Shown piece by piece: positions 26,577 through 35,630 of a DNA stretch of 64,000 nucleotides. Below the pieces are notes generated by a model that saw only the letters and a program-made list of their open reading frames with translations, did no database searches and was not told the DNA's origin. The stretch comes from Paenilisteria rustica (GTDB lineage: Bacteria > Bacillota > Bacilli > Lactobacillales > Listeriaceae): assembly GCF_013820765.1 (NCBI RefSeq), contig NZ_JABJVM010000003.1, positions 124,001 to 188,000 of the forward strand, read 5' to 3'. Position numbers and translations under genes: made by a program. Each line of letters starts with the position of its first letter. Within the stretch, counting starts at the first letter, position 1.

Positions 26577-28574
26577 ATGAAGCAAATTTTTGCGATAATA
26601 GGCATCGTGCTTATTACGATTTGTACATTTGCACAAACGGTCAATGCGGAAGTGTCCGATAAGACATTTTCAGAGCAAGCAAAGGAACAAGCAAAAAAAG
26701 CATCGGATAAGACGATACAACAGCAGGCAGATAAAAAGGCACGGGACATTCAAGCCCAAGAAGCGAAAGAACTGAAAGCAAAAACGACAGTTCAAAAAAA
26801 GATTGTGACGGTCGCAGGAATTACGTTGCATAGTAAATACTATCCAAATGCGAATTATCGCGCCAATATTGATACATCTGACGATGGTTTTTTTGATAAA
26901 AAAATCATAAGTGCGATGAACGCTCTGACTAATTTTTTCTTTTCGCTTACAAAGATTGTGGCAAATGTGGTAGACACGAGTGTGGATAAATTGTATTCCA
27001 TGGATGTAGTCAATCAAGTATCTGATATGATCGCTAATATTTCCGTTCAATTGTTCCATGGCTTAAATGAAAAATTTGGTGTGCTGTTTTTTACAATTGC
27101 GGTTATTCAAATCTTTATTATTTTTGCAGTGAAGCAGAATCATGGAGAGGCATTTAGAAAGGCGATGCTTTTATTTCTAGTTATAGGCTTGGGTTTTTTG
27201 TGGTTTTCCAACGTGTCTTATTACCTGAAGGTAGTCAATCATTTGAGTGAAGAAACGCAGGGAGTGATTATGCAGTCTGGCACGTCATTTACAGCAGATT
27301 CAAAAGAAAAAGTGGTGAAAGGCGAAGAATTGGAAGGTTCTTTGTCATTGATGCGTAACTTTTACTTTGATTTGATTGTGGAGCGCCCATATTTGCTTAT
27401 GAATTATGGAACTCCAGATAAATCGGCACTCATTCAGAAGGATAAGAACAGGGTGGATAAACTGTTGTCCTATAAAGATACGAAAGAGGGGCAAAAAGCG
27501 AAGGAAAAAGTTATTAGTTCAGAGATTGATACAAAAAATAACCCTTATATGTCATCAAACTATGTGGATTATCAAATGGCAATAGCGTTCATTAGTTTTT
27601 TGTTTAGCATCTTGCTTGGGATTCCGTTGGTGTTGATTGCTTTTCTAAATCCATTAATCTCGATTCTTTTTGTTGTGTTGGCTCTGGTGTTTGCGATTAC
27701 GGCAATTTTGAGTATTCTGCCAAGTTTTTCAAATAGCTTGTTAAATACATTTACAAAAATGCTCGCGGTCGCTTTTATGAAATGTATTGTTGGGTTATTC
27801 ATTTTGTTTATTTATCTTATTGTTGCAGTCATGGATAAATTATTGCCACCAACATCGATTGGTATGTACGCATTGAATATTATTGCGGTGGCAGCGTCCA
27901 TATTTTTGCTGATGAAATACCGAAATGAACTCATTAAGTTAGTAACGGGTGATGCGATTACATCGATTGATAATCATATACCTGAAAATATGATGCAAAA
28001 TATGCAATTAGATTTGCCTAAAATGGATATACCAGAAATGCCAAAACTCCATATGCCTCAATTTTCATTTGGTGAAAATTATCCAGAAATATCAGATGCA
28101 CCGAACATGTTAGAAGGAAATAATTTTGATGCATTAGGATATGAGCGAACGCCTCAAATTGAAATGGTGGAGGTGAACGGTGAATTTATGTCAGAAGATG
28201 ACTCGATACGCCAATCAGTACAACAAGAATCATCTGGAACGAGTAAATACACGCCATCTGTATCAATAATAGAGCATGAGCCAATAGAAAGTGAATCTCC
28301 TGCGGATGTACCAGTTTCGCCACTGGTGTTAGAGCATCCTATGAATCATAATGTTGATGTTCGTTCTGATATTAAAGCTCCGCATTTTGATGCTTCGGAT
28401 GGAGATAGGGATAATGTGATAGATATGGCATCTTTTTCGGAAGATTTTGACCGTACGTCACAAGGGGACTACGCTTCGTATGATGACGAGTATTTTGATT
28501 CTTTAGAGGCGATGGAGCCACCAGAACCAGAGGAGGGTTATGATGGGGATAAAAACATATATCAAGCTAGCTAG
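26577..28574 (+). CDS. conG: VirB6-like channel protein ConG
   Basis: A 665-residue protein with a signal peptide (cut near residue 25, VNAEVS), a short coiled stretch, then about seven membrane segments between residues 115 and 455 (for example IFIIFAVK, FLFSILLGIPLVLIAFLNPL) and an acidic disordered tail of about 200 residues. Same layout as ConG of ICEBs1, where this protein is the target of YddJ-mediated exclusion. The last 32 bases overlap cwlT. Confidence 0.88.
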   Translation: MKQIFAIIGIVLITICTFAQTVNAEVSDKTFSEQAKEQAKKASDKTIQQQADKKARDIQAQEAKELKAKTTVQKKIVTVAGITLHSKYYPNANYRANIDTSDDGFFDKKIISAMNALTNFFFSLTKIVANVVDTSVDKLYSMDVVNQVSDMIANISVQLFHGLNEKFGVLFFTIAVIQIFIIFAVKQNHGEAFRKAMLLFLVIGLGFLWFSNVSYYLKVVNHLSEETQGVIMQSGTSFTADSKEKVVKGEELEGSLSLMRNFYFDLIVERPYLLMNYGTPDKSALIQKDKNRVDKLLSYKDTKEGQKAKEKVISSEIDTKNNPYMSSNYVDYQMAIAFISFLFSILLGIPLVLIAFLNPLISILFVVLALVFAITAILSILPSFSNSLLNTFTKMLAVAFMKCIVGLFILFIYLIVAVMDKLLPPTSIGMYALNIIAVAASIFLLMKYRNELIKLVTGDAITSIDNHIPENMMQNMQLDLPKMDIPEMPKLHMPQFSFGENYPEISDAPNMLEGNNFDALGYERTPQIEMVEVNGEFMSEDDSIRQSVQQESSGTSKYTPSVSIIEHEPIESESPADVPVSPLVLEHPMNHNVDVRSDIKAPHFDASDGDRDNVIDMASFSEDFDRTSQGDYASYDDEYFDSLEAMEPPEPEEGYDGDKNIYQAS

Positions 28575-29517
28575 TGCGCTTATTTTACCCATTTTACTCA
28601 TTCCATTAATGCTTATTATGTTGATAACGGGCGATGATGATACGGTTTCGATGCCTTCGAACAATATTGAAACGGCGTCGAGTATTTCGGTATCTTCTGA
28701 CGTAGAGCGTTACCGTCCTTTGTTTGAAAAATATGCGAAAAAATACGGCTTAGAAACACAAATTAATATACTAATGGCGCTCACCATGCAAGAAAGTGGT
28801 GGGCGTGTTCCTGATGTGATGCAGAGCAGTGAAAGTTTAGGATTAGCCCCAAATAGTATTACTGATCCAGAACAGAGTATTGATGCTGGTTGTAATCATT
28901 TTAAATCTGTTTTAACAAAAGCAAAAGGAGATGTTGATTTGACGTTGCAGTCTTACAACTTTGGAGGTGGTTTTATCAGTTGGGTGCAGGATGGTCGAGG
29001 CGGAAAGTATACGCCGTTACTTGCTAAGCAGTTTAGCGTCGTAATGGCGAGTAAGATGGGGTGGAATAATTACGGTGACGCGGAATATGTACAGCATGTA
29101 AGGCGTTATTTAGTGGCTACAAGTGCCAATGTCGCATCTTCAAAACAGATGGATGTAATCATGAAAGAAGCGCTTAAATATCAAGGACAGCCTTATGTTT
29201 GGGGTGGTAATACAGCTAATTCTGGTTTTGATTGTTCTGGCTTAACGCAATGGTGTTATAAACAAGCAAATGTATCTCTGCCAAGGACGGCGGAAGAACA
29301 ATATAATGTAGCTACGAAAATTACGGAATCACAAGCGAAGGCGGGGGATTTAGTATTTTTTTCGGGAACATATGCAGGTAAATTTATTACGCATGTAGGT
29401 ATTTACGTTGGAAATGGTCGTATGTATAATAGCAATGATTCAGGTGTGGAATATAGTTCATTAAGCAATGCTTATTGGAAAGCTCATTTTGTTGGGTTTG
29501 GACGGATTTTGAAATAG
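28543..29517 (+). CDS. cwlT: CwlT-like bifunctional cell-wall hydrolase
   Basis: A 324-residue secreted or membrane-anchored enzyme that opens peptidoglycan for the channel. Order: N-terminal membrane helix (about 10-29), lysozyme-like muramidase domain (55-185) with catalytic Glu84 in MQESGGR, then an NlpC/P60 endopeptidase (about 200-324) with Cys231 in GFDCSGL and His284 in ITHVGIY. The same two-domain pairing is known from CwlT and Tn916 Orf14. ATG 28543 fits the AGGAGGG spacing better than ATG 28540. Confidence 0.93.
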   Translation: MGIKTYIKLASALILPILLIPLMLIMLITGDDDTVSMPSNNIETASSISVSSDVERYRPLFEKYAKKYGLETQINILMALTMQESGGRVPDVMQSSESLGLAPNSITDPEQSIDAGCNHFKSVLTKAKGDVDLTLQSYNFGGGFISWVQDGRGGKYTPLLAKQFSVVMASKMGWNNYGDAEYVQHVRRYLVATSANVASSKQMDVIMKEALKYQGQPYVWGGNTANSGFDCSGLTQWCYKQANVSLPRTAEEQYNVATKITESQAKAGDLVFFSGTYAGKFITHVGIYVGNGRMYNSNDSGVEYSSLSNAYWKAHFVGFGRILK

Positions 29518-29527
29518 GAGGGATAGG

Positions 29528-30004
29528 ATGAAAAAGATAGTAGTAGTGATTGTTATTATGTCTTTGCTTGCCACATTGTTTCTGTATTATGCGAAGTATA
29601 GGCAGGCAGAAACAAACATTCAAGATTTGCATAATGCGCAAAAACATGTGATTAATCAGCAGGAAATTGAGAAAAAAGCTATTGCTTTAAATACAAGCTT
29701 TTTAGATGCATTTCTGACGTATTCCAAGCAATCGGAGCGTTATGCACACGTAAAAAAACTGGTCACAACAAATGTATTAGCGGATGCTTTTCCGTCGCAA
29801 TCGAATGTTAATTCGAGTGTTGCATCTCAAATTATGAGCCAAGTGTCATATGTGAAAGTAGCGGAAGGTATTGTGTACTTCATAAATGATTTGAAAATTA
29901 AGACAACGTATGACATGCAAGAGAATGAATATCGTATGATATTACAAACAAAAGTTGAAGCTGACAAAGTAAGCGAATTAACTATTATGAATGTCACATC
30001 TTGA
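29528..30004 (+). CDS. YddI-like membrane-anchored protein
   Basis: A 158-residue protein with one N-terminal membrane helix (about 4-21), a helical region and a small extracellular beta domain. The ICE2 counterpart (57462) has the same plan. Position after cwlT equals yddI in ICEBs1. Role unknown. Confidence 0.72.
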   Translation: MKKIVVVIVIMSLLATLFLYYAKYRQAETNIQDLHNAQKHVINQQEIEKKAIALNTSFLDAFLTYSKQSERYAHVKKLVTTNVLADAFPSQSNVNSSVASQIMSQVSYVKVAEGIVYFINDLKIKTTYDMQENEYRMILQTKVEADKVSELTIMNVTS

Positions 30005-30018
30005 TTTATCATATAGGT

Positions 30019-30059
30019 GAAAAAAAGACATAATTTAATGCAGTTGTGTCTTTTTTTTG
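30019..30059 (+). terminator. Terminator of the ICE1 conjugation operon
   Basis: AAAAAAAGACA pairs with TGTCTTTTTTT over an imperfect loop, followed by T8. Confidence 0.7.
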
Positions 30060-30182
30060 AGGATTTAACTTTTCTTAAGAAAAACAGGGGTAAATAGAAT
30101 AGTAAGATATAGACAATGTTAGATTATGTATATAGAATTGGTACTAGGATATAATTAAAATTAGAAAGAGAGAGTGAATAAT

Positions 30183-30530
30183 TTGAGAAAGATGATAGTT
30201 TTAACGGGGGTTGCTTGTTTGCTGATTTTAGGAGCGTGCAGTAATGATACTTCTGAAAATAAATATGATAAGCAAATTGAAATGTCGATAAAAGAGTGTA
30301 ACGAAGGTTTTAAACTTGCTGATATGAAAAGAAATTTAAAGCGTGCAGAATGTAATTTTAAAGTATATAATGATGGGGAATATGTGCTTGTTGAATATCC
30401 ATTTACAAAAAATGATGATGATTTAGAAGAAGATTTATACCATGTTGTCAGTAGCAGGGAAATGAATTTATCCAATGTGGGAAATGTTGAAGGGCTGAAA
30501 CCTGATTATGTAGAAACGAATGTGCAATAA
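30183..30530 (+). CDS. YddJ-like lipoprotein (candidate exclusion protein)
   Basis: A 115-residue lipoprotein with lipobox LGAC (Cys about 21). By position it matches YddJ of ICEBs1, which blocks redundant transfer through ConG. TTG 30183 is chosen because it aligns with the GTG start of the ICE2 homologue (MRKMMFLG... versus LRKMIVLTG). Sequence similarity to the ICE2 lipoprotein is low after the signal, as expected if each recognises its own ConG. Confidence 0.62.
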   Translation: MRKMIVLTGVACLLILGACSNDTSENKYDKQIEMSIKECNEGFKLADMKRNLKRAECNFKVYNDGEYVLVEYPFTKNDDDLEEDLYHVVSSREMNLSNVGNVEGLKPDYVETNVQ

Positions 30531-30576
30531 GCGTTTTATTATTGTATTGACTGGTTTTTTAGTTAATTGTTTTTTT

Positions 30577-30608
30577 TTGACACAAAAAGAACGTATGTTC
30601 TGTACAAT
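30577..30608 (+). promoter_or_regulatory. SOS (LexA) box at a promoter-like site before the ICE1 cargo operon
   Basis: GAACGTATGTTC (30589-30600) fits the GAAC-N4-GTTC LexA/DinR site, in an A-rich context like Listeria SOS boxes. TTGACA (30577-30582) and TACAAT (30603-30608) flank it, though 20 bp apart. The cargo genes from 30729 may be SOS-induced. Confidence 0.6.
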
Positions 30609-30728
30609 TATAAATACTTGTGATATTATAGCTATAAAGTTAAATACTGCATATTTACATTGAAAAAAATTCCTTTTGTGTATATAATAAAATTTGGAAG
30701 ACATTATATACAGAATAGAGGAGAATTA

Positions 30729-31676
30729 ATGGAATACATTTATTTAGAAACCCCTATTATTAATCGCTTTGCCTCTTTACATGGTGTGAAACCGGGTCAA
30801 AAACCACGAGAAGACGTTATAGAAGAGATACGTAAAATCGGTAAAGAAGAAGAATTACAATTCTTAAATCAACAATATCAATTTTCGAGTAAGCATATTT
30901 CATTGTGGAAGTTTCCAGATGGATTTCCAAATAATTTGAGAACAGCACAGCAGTTTATTGACAGCTTAGTTAAGAGGGACATAATTATGGCAGAGAGTAT
31001 AAATACAGCTTGGGAACCCCCATTATTGAATAGACCTCAAATCTGTGCTATTAAAATGGTGGCAGAGAATGTTTATATGACTATAGTCGAGAAAAATTCG
31101 AGAAAAGTGAAGGAGGCTTATGGATCAACAAGCCTTGAGTCTGCAAAGTTTACCTCTTTGGTAATTCATTTTGGTACAGACCAATTAATTCAGCATAGAT
31201 GTGCATTCTCGTATACAAAGAAATATACCACGTTTATTAAGGATCTTATGCTGTTACCTTCAGAAGCAGAGCCATATACATTTCCGAAAACAACAAAAAA
31301 AACGGCAATGAGAATATGTGAATTGGTGTCAGCAGGAGTTATATCCAGAGATATTGATACACCTTCTAGTATCGGTAGTATAACCCTAAACGGTACGGAA
31401 GGAATAGATTTAAATTCGGATGAAGAATGTAAAAGAATAACAGAAGCTTTGAATGAAATGGGTCTACCTACTGATAATAATAATTCCGAGACTTGTATAT
31501 TTAATTTTACAGAGCCCATAACAAGTTTTGCTGTTAAAACAAAATTTGAAATTAATTATAAAAGAGGTTTTTATAAATTTTCTAAAGAAATGCCGGAATT
31601 TATTTTTGATTATTTTTGGGAGGCGCTCACTATTGCTGAGCGTGAAGAGCAGGCAGAAATTTTAGAAAAAGCTTGA
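30729..31676 (+). CDS. ICE1 cargo protein A, unknown function
   Basis: A 315-residue soluble protein starting MEYIYLETPIINRFASLHGV with GAGGAGAA upstream. A helical N-terminal third contains SLWKFPDGFPNN; the centre has beta strands, and the C-terminal end is charged and helical. No catalytic motif found. It is first of three closely spaced genes (gaps about 40 bp) behind an SOS box, in the slot where such elements carry defence or toxin genes. Lower GC than the transfer genes suggests separate acquisition. Confidence 0.65.
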   Translation: MEYIYLETPIINRFASLHGVKPGQKPREDVIEEIRKIGKEEELQFLNQQYQFSSKHISLWKFPDGFPNNLRTAQQFIDSLVKRDIIMAESINTAWEPPLLNRPQICAIKMVAENVYMTIVEKNSRKVKEAYGSTSLESAKFTSLVIHFGTDQLIQHRCAFSYTKKYTTFIKDLMLLPSEAEPYTFPKTTKKTAMRICELVSAGVISRDIDTPSSIGSITLNGTEGIDLNSDEECKRITEALNEMGLPTDNNNSETCIFNFTEPITSFAVKTKFEINYKRGFYKFSKEMPEFIFDYFWEALTIAEREEQAEILEKA

Positions 31677-31715
31677 TTTGGTAAAAATAAACTTATTATA
31701 TGAGGAGGGGAAAAT

Positions 31716-32138
31716 ATGAGTAGATTCTCTATGATTGATGTTAATGGGCTTCTTGAAGACTGGGCTAAAAGAGAAGTCGGATTACAAAATTTCACGGTAG
31801 AGCATATTTTAGCAGCACTTTCCCTTCCAGAAGATGATTATGAATCCTTATTCTTATTTTTGCGTAATAAGGTGGGAAGTGAATTAGAATTAAAAAAGAT
31901 GCTCTTATGCCCAGATGGGCATAAAAATCAGGTTGTAGACCTTGATACAGATGTGTCAGACATATACACGGAGTGTGTGCGCTGTGATGCTGAGGACTAC
32001 GAGCAATTCTGGGTATTTGTATTTTCTTTTAACTCTGATTATCAACAAGATGCTCGGCAACATGCTACCAAAGATGAAAAAAAAAAAATGACAAGATACC
32101 TTCCCCAGATGGGTATAGGAGTGGTGAACGTTTGGTAG
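31716..32138 (+). CDS. ICE1 cargo protein B with putative zinc-binding Cys/His cluster
   Basis: A 140-residue acidic protein. An N-terminal helical part (VNGLLEDWAKREVGLQNFTV) is followed by CPDGH near residue 67 and CVRC near residue 88, a likely zinc site, and a C-terminal FWVFVFSF strand. GAGGAGGGG precedes the ATG. Family not recognised. Confidence 0.65.
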   Translation: MSRFSMIDVNGLLEDWAKREVGLQNFTVEHILAALSLPEDDYESLFLFLRNKVGSELELKKMLLCPDGHKNQVVDLDTDVSDIYTECVRCDAEDYEQFWVFVFSFNSDYQQDARQHATKDEKKKMTRYLPQMGIGVVNVW

Positions 32139-32182
32139 AGGATGGTTTAATGCCAGAAGAAGCTTTGAAAGGAGTGGTATAT

Positions 32183-32506
32183 ATGAAAAGTGAGATAACT
32201 ATTAATGGTGATGTTAGTAATTCAAATATAGCTCATGAGAATAATGGTAAGATGTTCAGCCAGAAAATAAATAGTAACCCAGAGTATGCTAAAATTTTTG
32301 ATGACTTACGAGATTTTATAAAAAGTAATAGAGCATTAACTAGTGTGGAAAAGGAAGAAACTCTATCAGATTTAGAAAATGTTAGCCAAGCAATTGAGGC
32401 TCAAAAAAAATCGCGTGCACGTACATTATTTGAATTACTACCCGATGCCATTAAAACATGTGATGCTGGAATAAAATTGCTAACGACGGTATTGACCTTA
32501 AGTTAA
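32183..32506 (+). CDS. ICE1 cargo protein C with NGDVSNSNIA-type motif
   Basis: A 107-residue protein. Its start ITINGDVSNSNIAHENNG is a beta-rich motif often seen at ends of bacterial conflict-system proteins (effector-associated types). A helical middle follows, and the end (AGIKLLTTVLTLS) is hydrophobic. ATG 32183 follows AAAGGAGTGG; an alternative TTG at 32132 would overlap gene B. Function unknown. Confidence 0.6.
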   Translation: MKSEITINGDVSNSNIAHENNGKMFSQKINSNPEYAKIFDDLRDFIKSNRALTSVEKEETLSDLENVSQAIEAQKKSRARTLFELLPDAIKTCDAGIKLLTTVLTLS

Positions 32507-32567
32507 AGAAAGGCTGAGTCAAGCTACCAATTTATTGGGGAATATTTCTTTGGATAAGTAGAAAGCT

Positions 32568-32599
32568 TGATTTCTAAAACTGGAATTGAGCTTTTTTTA
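32568..32599 (+). terminator. Terminator after the ICE1 cargo operon
   Basis: AAAGCTTGATTT pairs imperfectly with GGAATTGAGCTTT, followed by T7. Confidence 0.6.
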
Positions 32600-32610
32600 T
32601 TAGGGTAATA

Positions 32611-32619
32611 TGGTATAAT
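32611..32619 (+). promoter_or_regulatory. Extended -10 promoter of the ICE1 type VII cassette
   Basis: TGGTATAAT with no clear -35. The same ATGGTATAATATTT string is found at 62124-62137 before the ICE2 cassette. Confidence 0.55.
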
Positions 32620-32659
32620 ATTTCCATGGACACTAAAATAAGGAAGGATTGAGTAACAA

Positions 32660-32953
32660 GTGGCAAAGAAAATACAGCTACCAAGTGGCAGATTATCAGA
32701 ACATGCAACGGTGATTGGGAAGAATCCAGATGCTTTGGCATTCAAGTTACGCCCTAATGTTGCTTACTCCACGGGAACTGCGCAGGAATTGGTCTATGAT
32801 TGTATGGAGATGGTTCAATTTTTGCAAGCGTTTCCTAGTGCGTTTGTAAAAGATGGGCAGAATTTGAAGAATGTAGAAAAAGCTTTCGTGGCATCAGAAA
32901 AAGTACTAGGGCAGATGTTGCAATCGGGATTGGATTTAGGTAGTAAAAAATAA
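32660..32953 (+). CDS. WXG100-like type VII secretion partner (TIGR04197/DUF3130 type)
   Basis: A 97-residue helical-hairpin protein (MAKKIQLPSGRLSEHATVIG start) of the small family encoded before LXG toxins; in Streptococcus such Lap1-type proteins pair with the LXG helix and target it to the type VII machine. The ICE2 homologue (62174) is close over the whole length. GTG 32660 has AAGGAAGG upstream. Confidence 0.85.
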   Translation: MAKKIQLPSGRLSEHATVIGKNPDALAFKLRPNVAYSTGTAQELVYDCMEMVQFLQAFPSAFVKDGQNLKNVEKAFVASEKVLGQMLQSGLDLGSKK

Positions 32954-32975
32954 TCATTAGGGGGGCATAGGGAAG

Positions 32976-33290
32976 ATGGAAAAAGAGAGAAAATTACTAG
33001 AAAAACAATTAGAAGAGAGCGTTAATAAACGGAGAAAGTTGGAGGATATTCAGATAGGGCTGATTCAATTGAATCGGGATAAAGCGAATATTCTGGTGAA
33101 CTTTAGTGAGGCTTGGCAAGGGGAGAAAGCGGATAAAACGATGAGTAGGTTGGAAGACGCGGCGGAAGAGGAATGGCGTGAGACGCGTAAATACGTGAAT
33201 GCGTTAGAAGATGCCATCATCGAGGAAAAGCGACAAATTCGAATCCAATTGGAGAAATTGAAGGAGAATGCGAAAAATGGCGCGCATTGA
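32976..33290 (+). CDS. DUF3958-type LXG chaperone (Lap2-like)
   Basis: A 104-residue coiled-coil protein (two long charged helices, with FSEAWQGEKADKTMSRLE in between). In LXG operons this second small protein binds the toxin's LXG domain. It overlaps the toxin start by 14 bp. Confidence 0.8.
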   Translation: MEKERKLLEKQLEESVNKRRKLEDIQIGLIQLNRDKANILVNFSEAWQGEKADKTMSRLEDAAEEEWRETRKYVNALEDAIIEEKRQIRIQLEKLKENAKNGAH

Positions 33291-34749
33291 CATTGCAGAA
33301 ATACATAATTTTGTGTCGGTATTTATCGCCGAGTCTAAGCGGGTGCAACAAGAATTAGATCAGCGAGAGACGGCGATTGGTAGTTTTTTGTCCGATTCGG
33401 ATATTCAAGGAGAAATAGGCGACCAAGCAAAGGCATACTATCGAGATGTGTACTATCCGCTTATTAAAGCTACGAAAAATAGCTTGCAGGATGCCGAGGG
33501 ACGCTTAAAAAAATACGTTTCAGATTTCTATTCACAAGTGGATGCCTCGATGAATGCTAAGCTCGATTTAGCACGAATGTACGAATTACAGGCAGATATG
33601 CGGAAGTATGAAAACAAAATAGAAGCATTGAAAGCAGATACCAACTCCGCGGCTAATAGTATGGCTTCCATTGGAAAGAATATTGGTTTACGATTAGGTA
33701 TGGAGACGGCGATGGGGCAATATCGTAAAGAAGAAGAGATACTAGAAAAATATGAGCACTTTGAATCCACGCATCGAAATATGTTACGTGATGTATTGAT
33801 GGATTTACACCAAGTGAAGCAAAGCCTTGCGCAGATTGAAAGCGGTGTTGCATTTAATGTATCCTCCCATATGTTCCAGCCAACGAAAATAAAACTAGGG
33901 GCATTAGCACCGAAAAAAGCGAAGACGTTTGATTTTAGTAAGTATGAAAAGACATTACAAGGGAGCTATTGGGTGTTGACGAAGAATGGAAAGACAGACG
34001 CAGACTGTGCAGAGGCGACGATTGCATATAATGATGGCTTAAGAGACGGCTCCGTTAAAGAAGTGAAGAGTGAGCAAGAAGATGTCGATGCTGAAATTAT
34101 AAAAACCGCATTAGACGGTAGGTATTATTTCACAGATGAACCGATTACTAAAGCGCAGAGTTTTTCTATCATAGCTGGTTTAGCAACAAGTCTAGTGGCT
34201 GTGCGTGCTCGCGGGCGCGTTTTTTCCAAAGATAATCTAAATAGTGTGAAGTCTGAGTTAAAGATAAAAATGAATACGATTCCTCCAAAGGTCCATACAA
34301 CGCAATTCAATATTATTAAGAAGGTCGAAAGTGGTAAAGTACAGTTAGTTACAAACAAGCGTAAAGGTAACTATGGCGAGATGAAAATGGATGTTCATTT
34401 TGAGAGTACTACTTACAAAAGAATTAGTGGAGACCGCGTAACAGGACTGAATGATAAAATTGTTAAAGGTATTGATGGCGTGTACGAAAATTCAAGTCCG
34501 CCGCCAAAGTATGTTATTGCAGAAGCTAAGTATGGCACTTCTCAATTAAGAAAAACAAAAGACGGTAAGCAAATGAGTGATACTTGGACTAATGGTGGAA
34601 AAACAGGTGTTAGACTAGAAAAATCAGTTGGAATTGATAAGGCAGATGATATACTCTTAGAAGGTTATGATAGAGAGTTGGTTAATATTGCTCCAGACGG
34701 TTCAATTACTGTTACTAAGCTAGATTCGAAAGGAAATGCTATAAAGTAA
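33277..34749 (+). CDS. LXG type VII effector with PoNe-type DNase C-terminus
   Basis: A 490-residue polymorphic toxin. The LXG domain spans about 1-210 (MARIDIAEIHNFVSVFIAES, then long helices), a linker with a conserved ITKAQSFSIIAGLATSLVAV pretoxin helix follows, and the toxin is from about 350 to 490. The toxin shows a PD-(D/E)XK core: Asp400 in KGIDGVY, Glu416-x-Lys418 in IAEAKY, then Gln432 in GKQMSDTW, as in PoNe DNases. The next gene is a PoNi-type immunity gene, which supports the call. ATG 33277 fits AAGGAG spacing. Confidence 0.88.
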   Translation: MARIDIAEIHNFVSVFIAESKRVQQELDQRETAIGSFLSDSDIQGEIGDQAKAYYRDVYYPLIKATKNSLQDAEGRLKKYVSDFYSQVDASMNAKLDLARMYELQADMRKYENKIEALKADTNSAANSMASIGKNIGLRLGMETAMGQYRKEEEILEKYEHFESTHRNMLRDVLMDLHQVKQSLAQIESGVAFNVSSHMFQPTKIKLGALAPKKAKTFDFSKYEKTLQGSYWVLTKNGKTDADCAEATIAYNDGLRDGSVKEVKSEQEDVDAEIIKTALDGRYYFTDEPITKAQSFSIIAGLATSLVAVRARGRVFSKDNLNSVKSELKIKMNTIPPKVHTTQFNIIKKVESGKVQLVTNKRKGNYGEMKMDVHFESTTYKRISGDRVTGLNDKIVKGIDGVYENSSPPPKYVIAEAKYGTSQLRKTKDGKQMSDTWTNGGKTGVRLEKSVGIDKADDILLEGYDRELVNIAPDGSITVTKLDSKGNAIK

Positions 34750-34763
34750 GAAGGTGGTAAGTC

Positions 34764-35465
34764 ATGATTAGAGATCATATTAAAGACGAATTGTATTTTA
34801 AAGATTACATTGAACAGCAAGAAAAACGAATTGAAAAATTCCAACTAAAGCTAGATGAAAATGAGGTAGCAGAAAATCGTATATTTGCCGTTAAAGAAAA
34901 GATAGAAGCACTAAAATTCCAAATATTAATCGCAGGGTATTCTAGTGGGGAAAGAGTTGATATATTGGAAAGTCAATATAGAGAAATAGCTAGTAATATG
35001 AGTGATTTTTGGGATATGGATTCGAGTTATTCGGATGTACTTTGGATGGTATCAATAGGTATCATGCTTGAGATTGATGAAGTTACTTTTGGTATGTTGA
35101 AAAATTTAGTATTGCAAGGTGAACAGAGAGATTTTCTACTAAGCTACTTACTACACAGCAGAGATAGAGATGTTGATTTTGAGGATGACCATTTTTCACA
35201 CGAAGAGCCATACATGTTTCTGAAAGAGGTTATAGGTGTAAGTAAGGATAGTGCTGTGATAAATTTGAAAACTTATTTAAATGAGAAATGGTACCAAGGA
35301 AATGCAGATTCTGGCTGGTTTGATATTCATAATGAAAAGGAAAAACTTTATTATGGATATTGGAGTTTTGAGAGTGGAGCGATAGCTAAGATAATGGGAT
35401 TGGATGATATTAATTTAAAAGAAGTTCCGTTTTATCCATATGATTTAGTTCATTATAAAAATTAG
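34764..35465 (+). CDS. PoNi-type immunity protein (DUF1910/DUF1911)
   Basis: A 233-residue cytoplasmic protein, N-terminally helical (MIRDHIKDELYFKDYIEQQE), whose end LYYGYWSFESGAIAKIMGLD plus YPYDLVHY is typical of DUF1911. Such proteins neutralise PoNe nucleases by direct binding. It starts 15 bp after the toxin gene. Confidence 0.85.
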   Translation: MIRDHIKDELYFKDYIEQQEKRIEKFQLKLDENEVAENRIFAVKEKIEALKFQILIAGYSSGERVDILESQYREIASNMSDFWDMDSSYSDVLWMVSIGIMLEIDEVTFGMLKNLVLQGEQRDFLLSYLLHSRDRDVDFEDDHFSHEEPYMFLKEVIGVSKDSAVINLKTYLNEKWYQGNADSGWFDIHNEKEKLYYGYWSFESGAIAKIMGLDDINLKEVPFYPYDLVHYKN

Positions 35466-35503
35466 TGTTGTTGTGGGGACTTATTGGTCATGACAATTTG
35501 CAT

Positions 35504-35559
35504 TTTTTTCACAAGATAAATCTAGTGATAGTATGAGATAATTGTAAATAAGAAAGTAT
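35504..35559 (+). repeat. Internal copy of the ICE1 right-end sequence
   Basis: This approximately 56-bp segment (TTTTTTCACAAG...TAGTGATAG...ATAATTGTAAATAAG) recurs imperfectly at 36122-36179, directly beside attR. The second copy 618 bp away brackets the immunity gene at 35631, as if it was gained by recombination at the element end. Confidence 0.65.
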
Positions 35560-35630
35560 CTATCTCAAATTTAACTAGGAACTGTAGTCGACTGGTATGA
35601 AAAATTAGGACTTTTAAATGAGGTAGCAAA

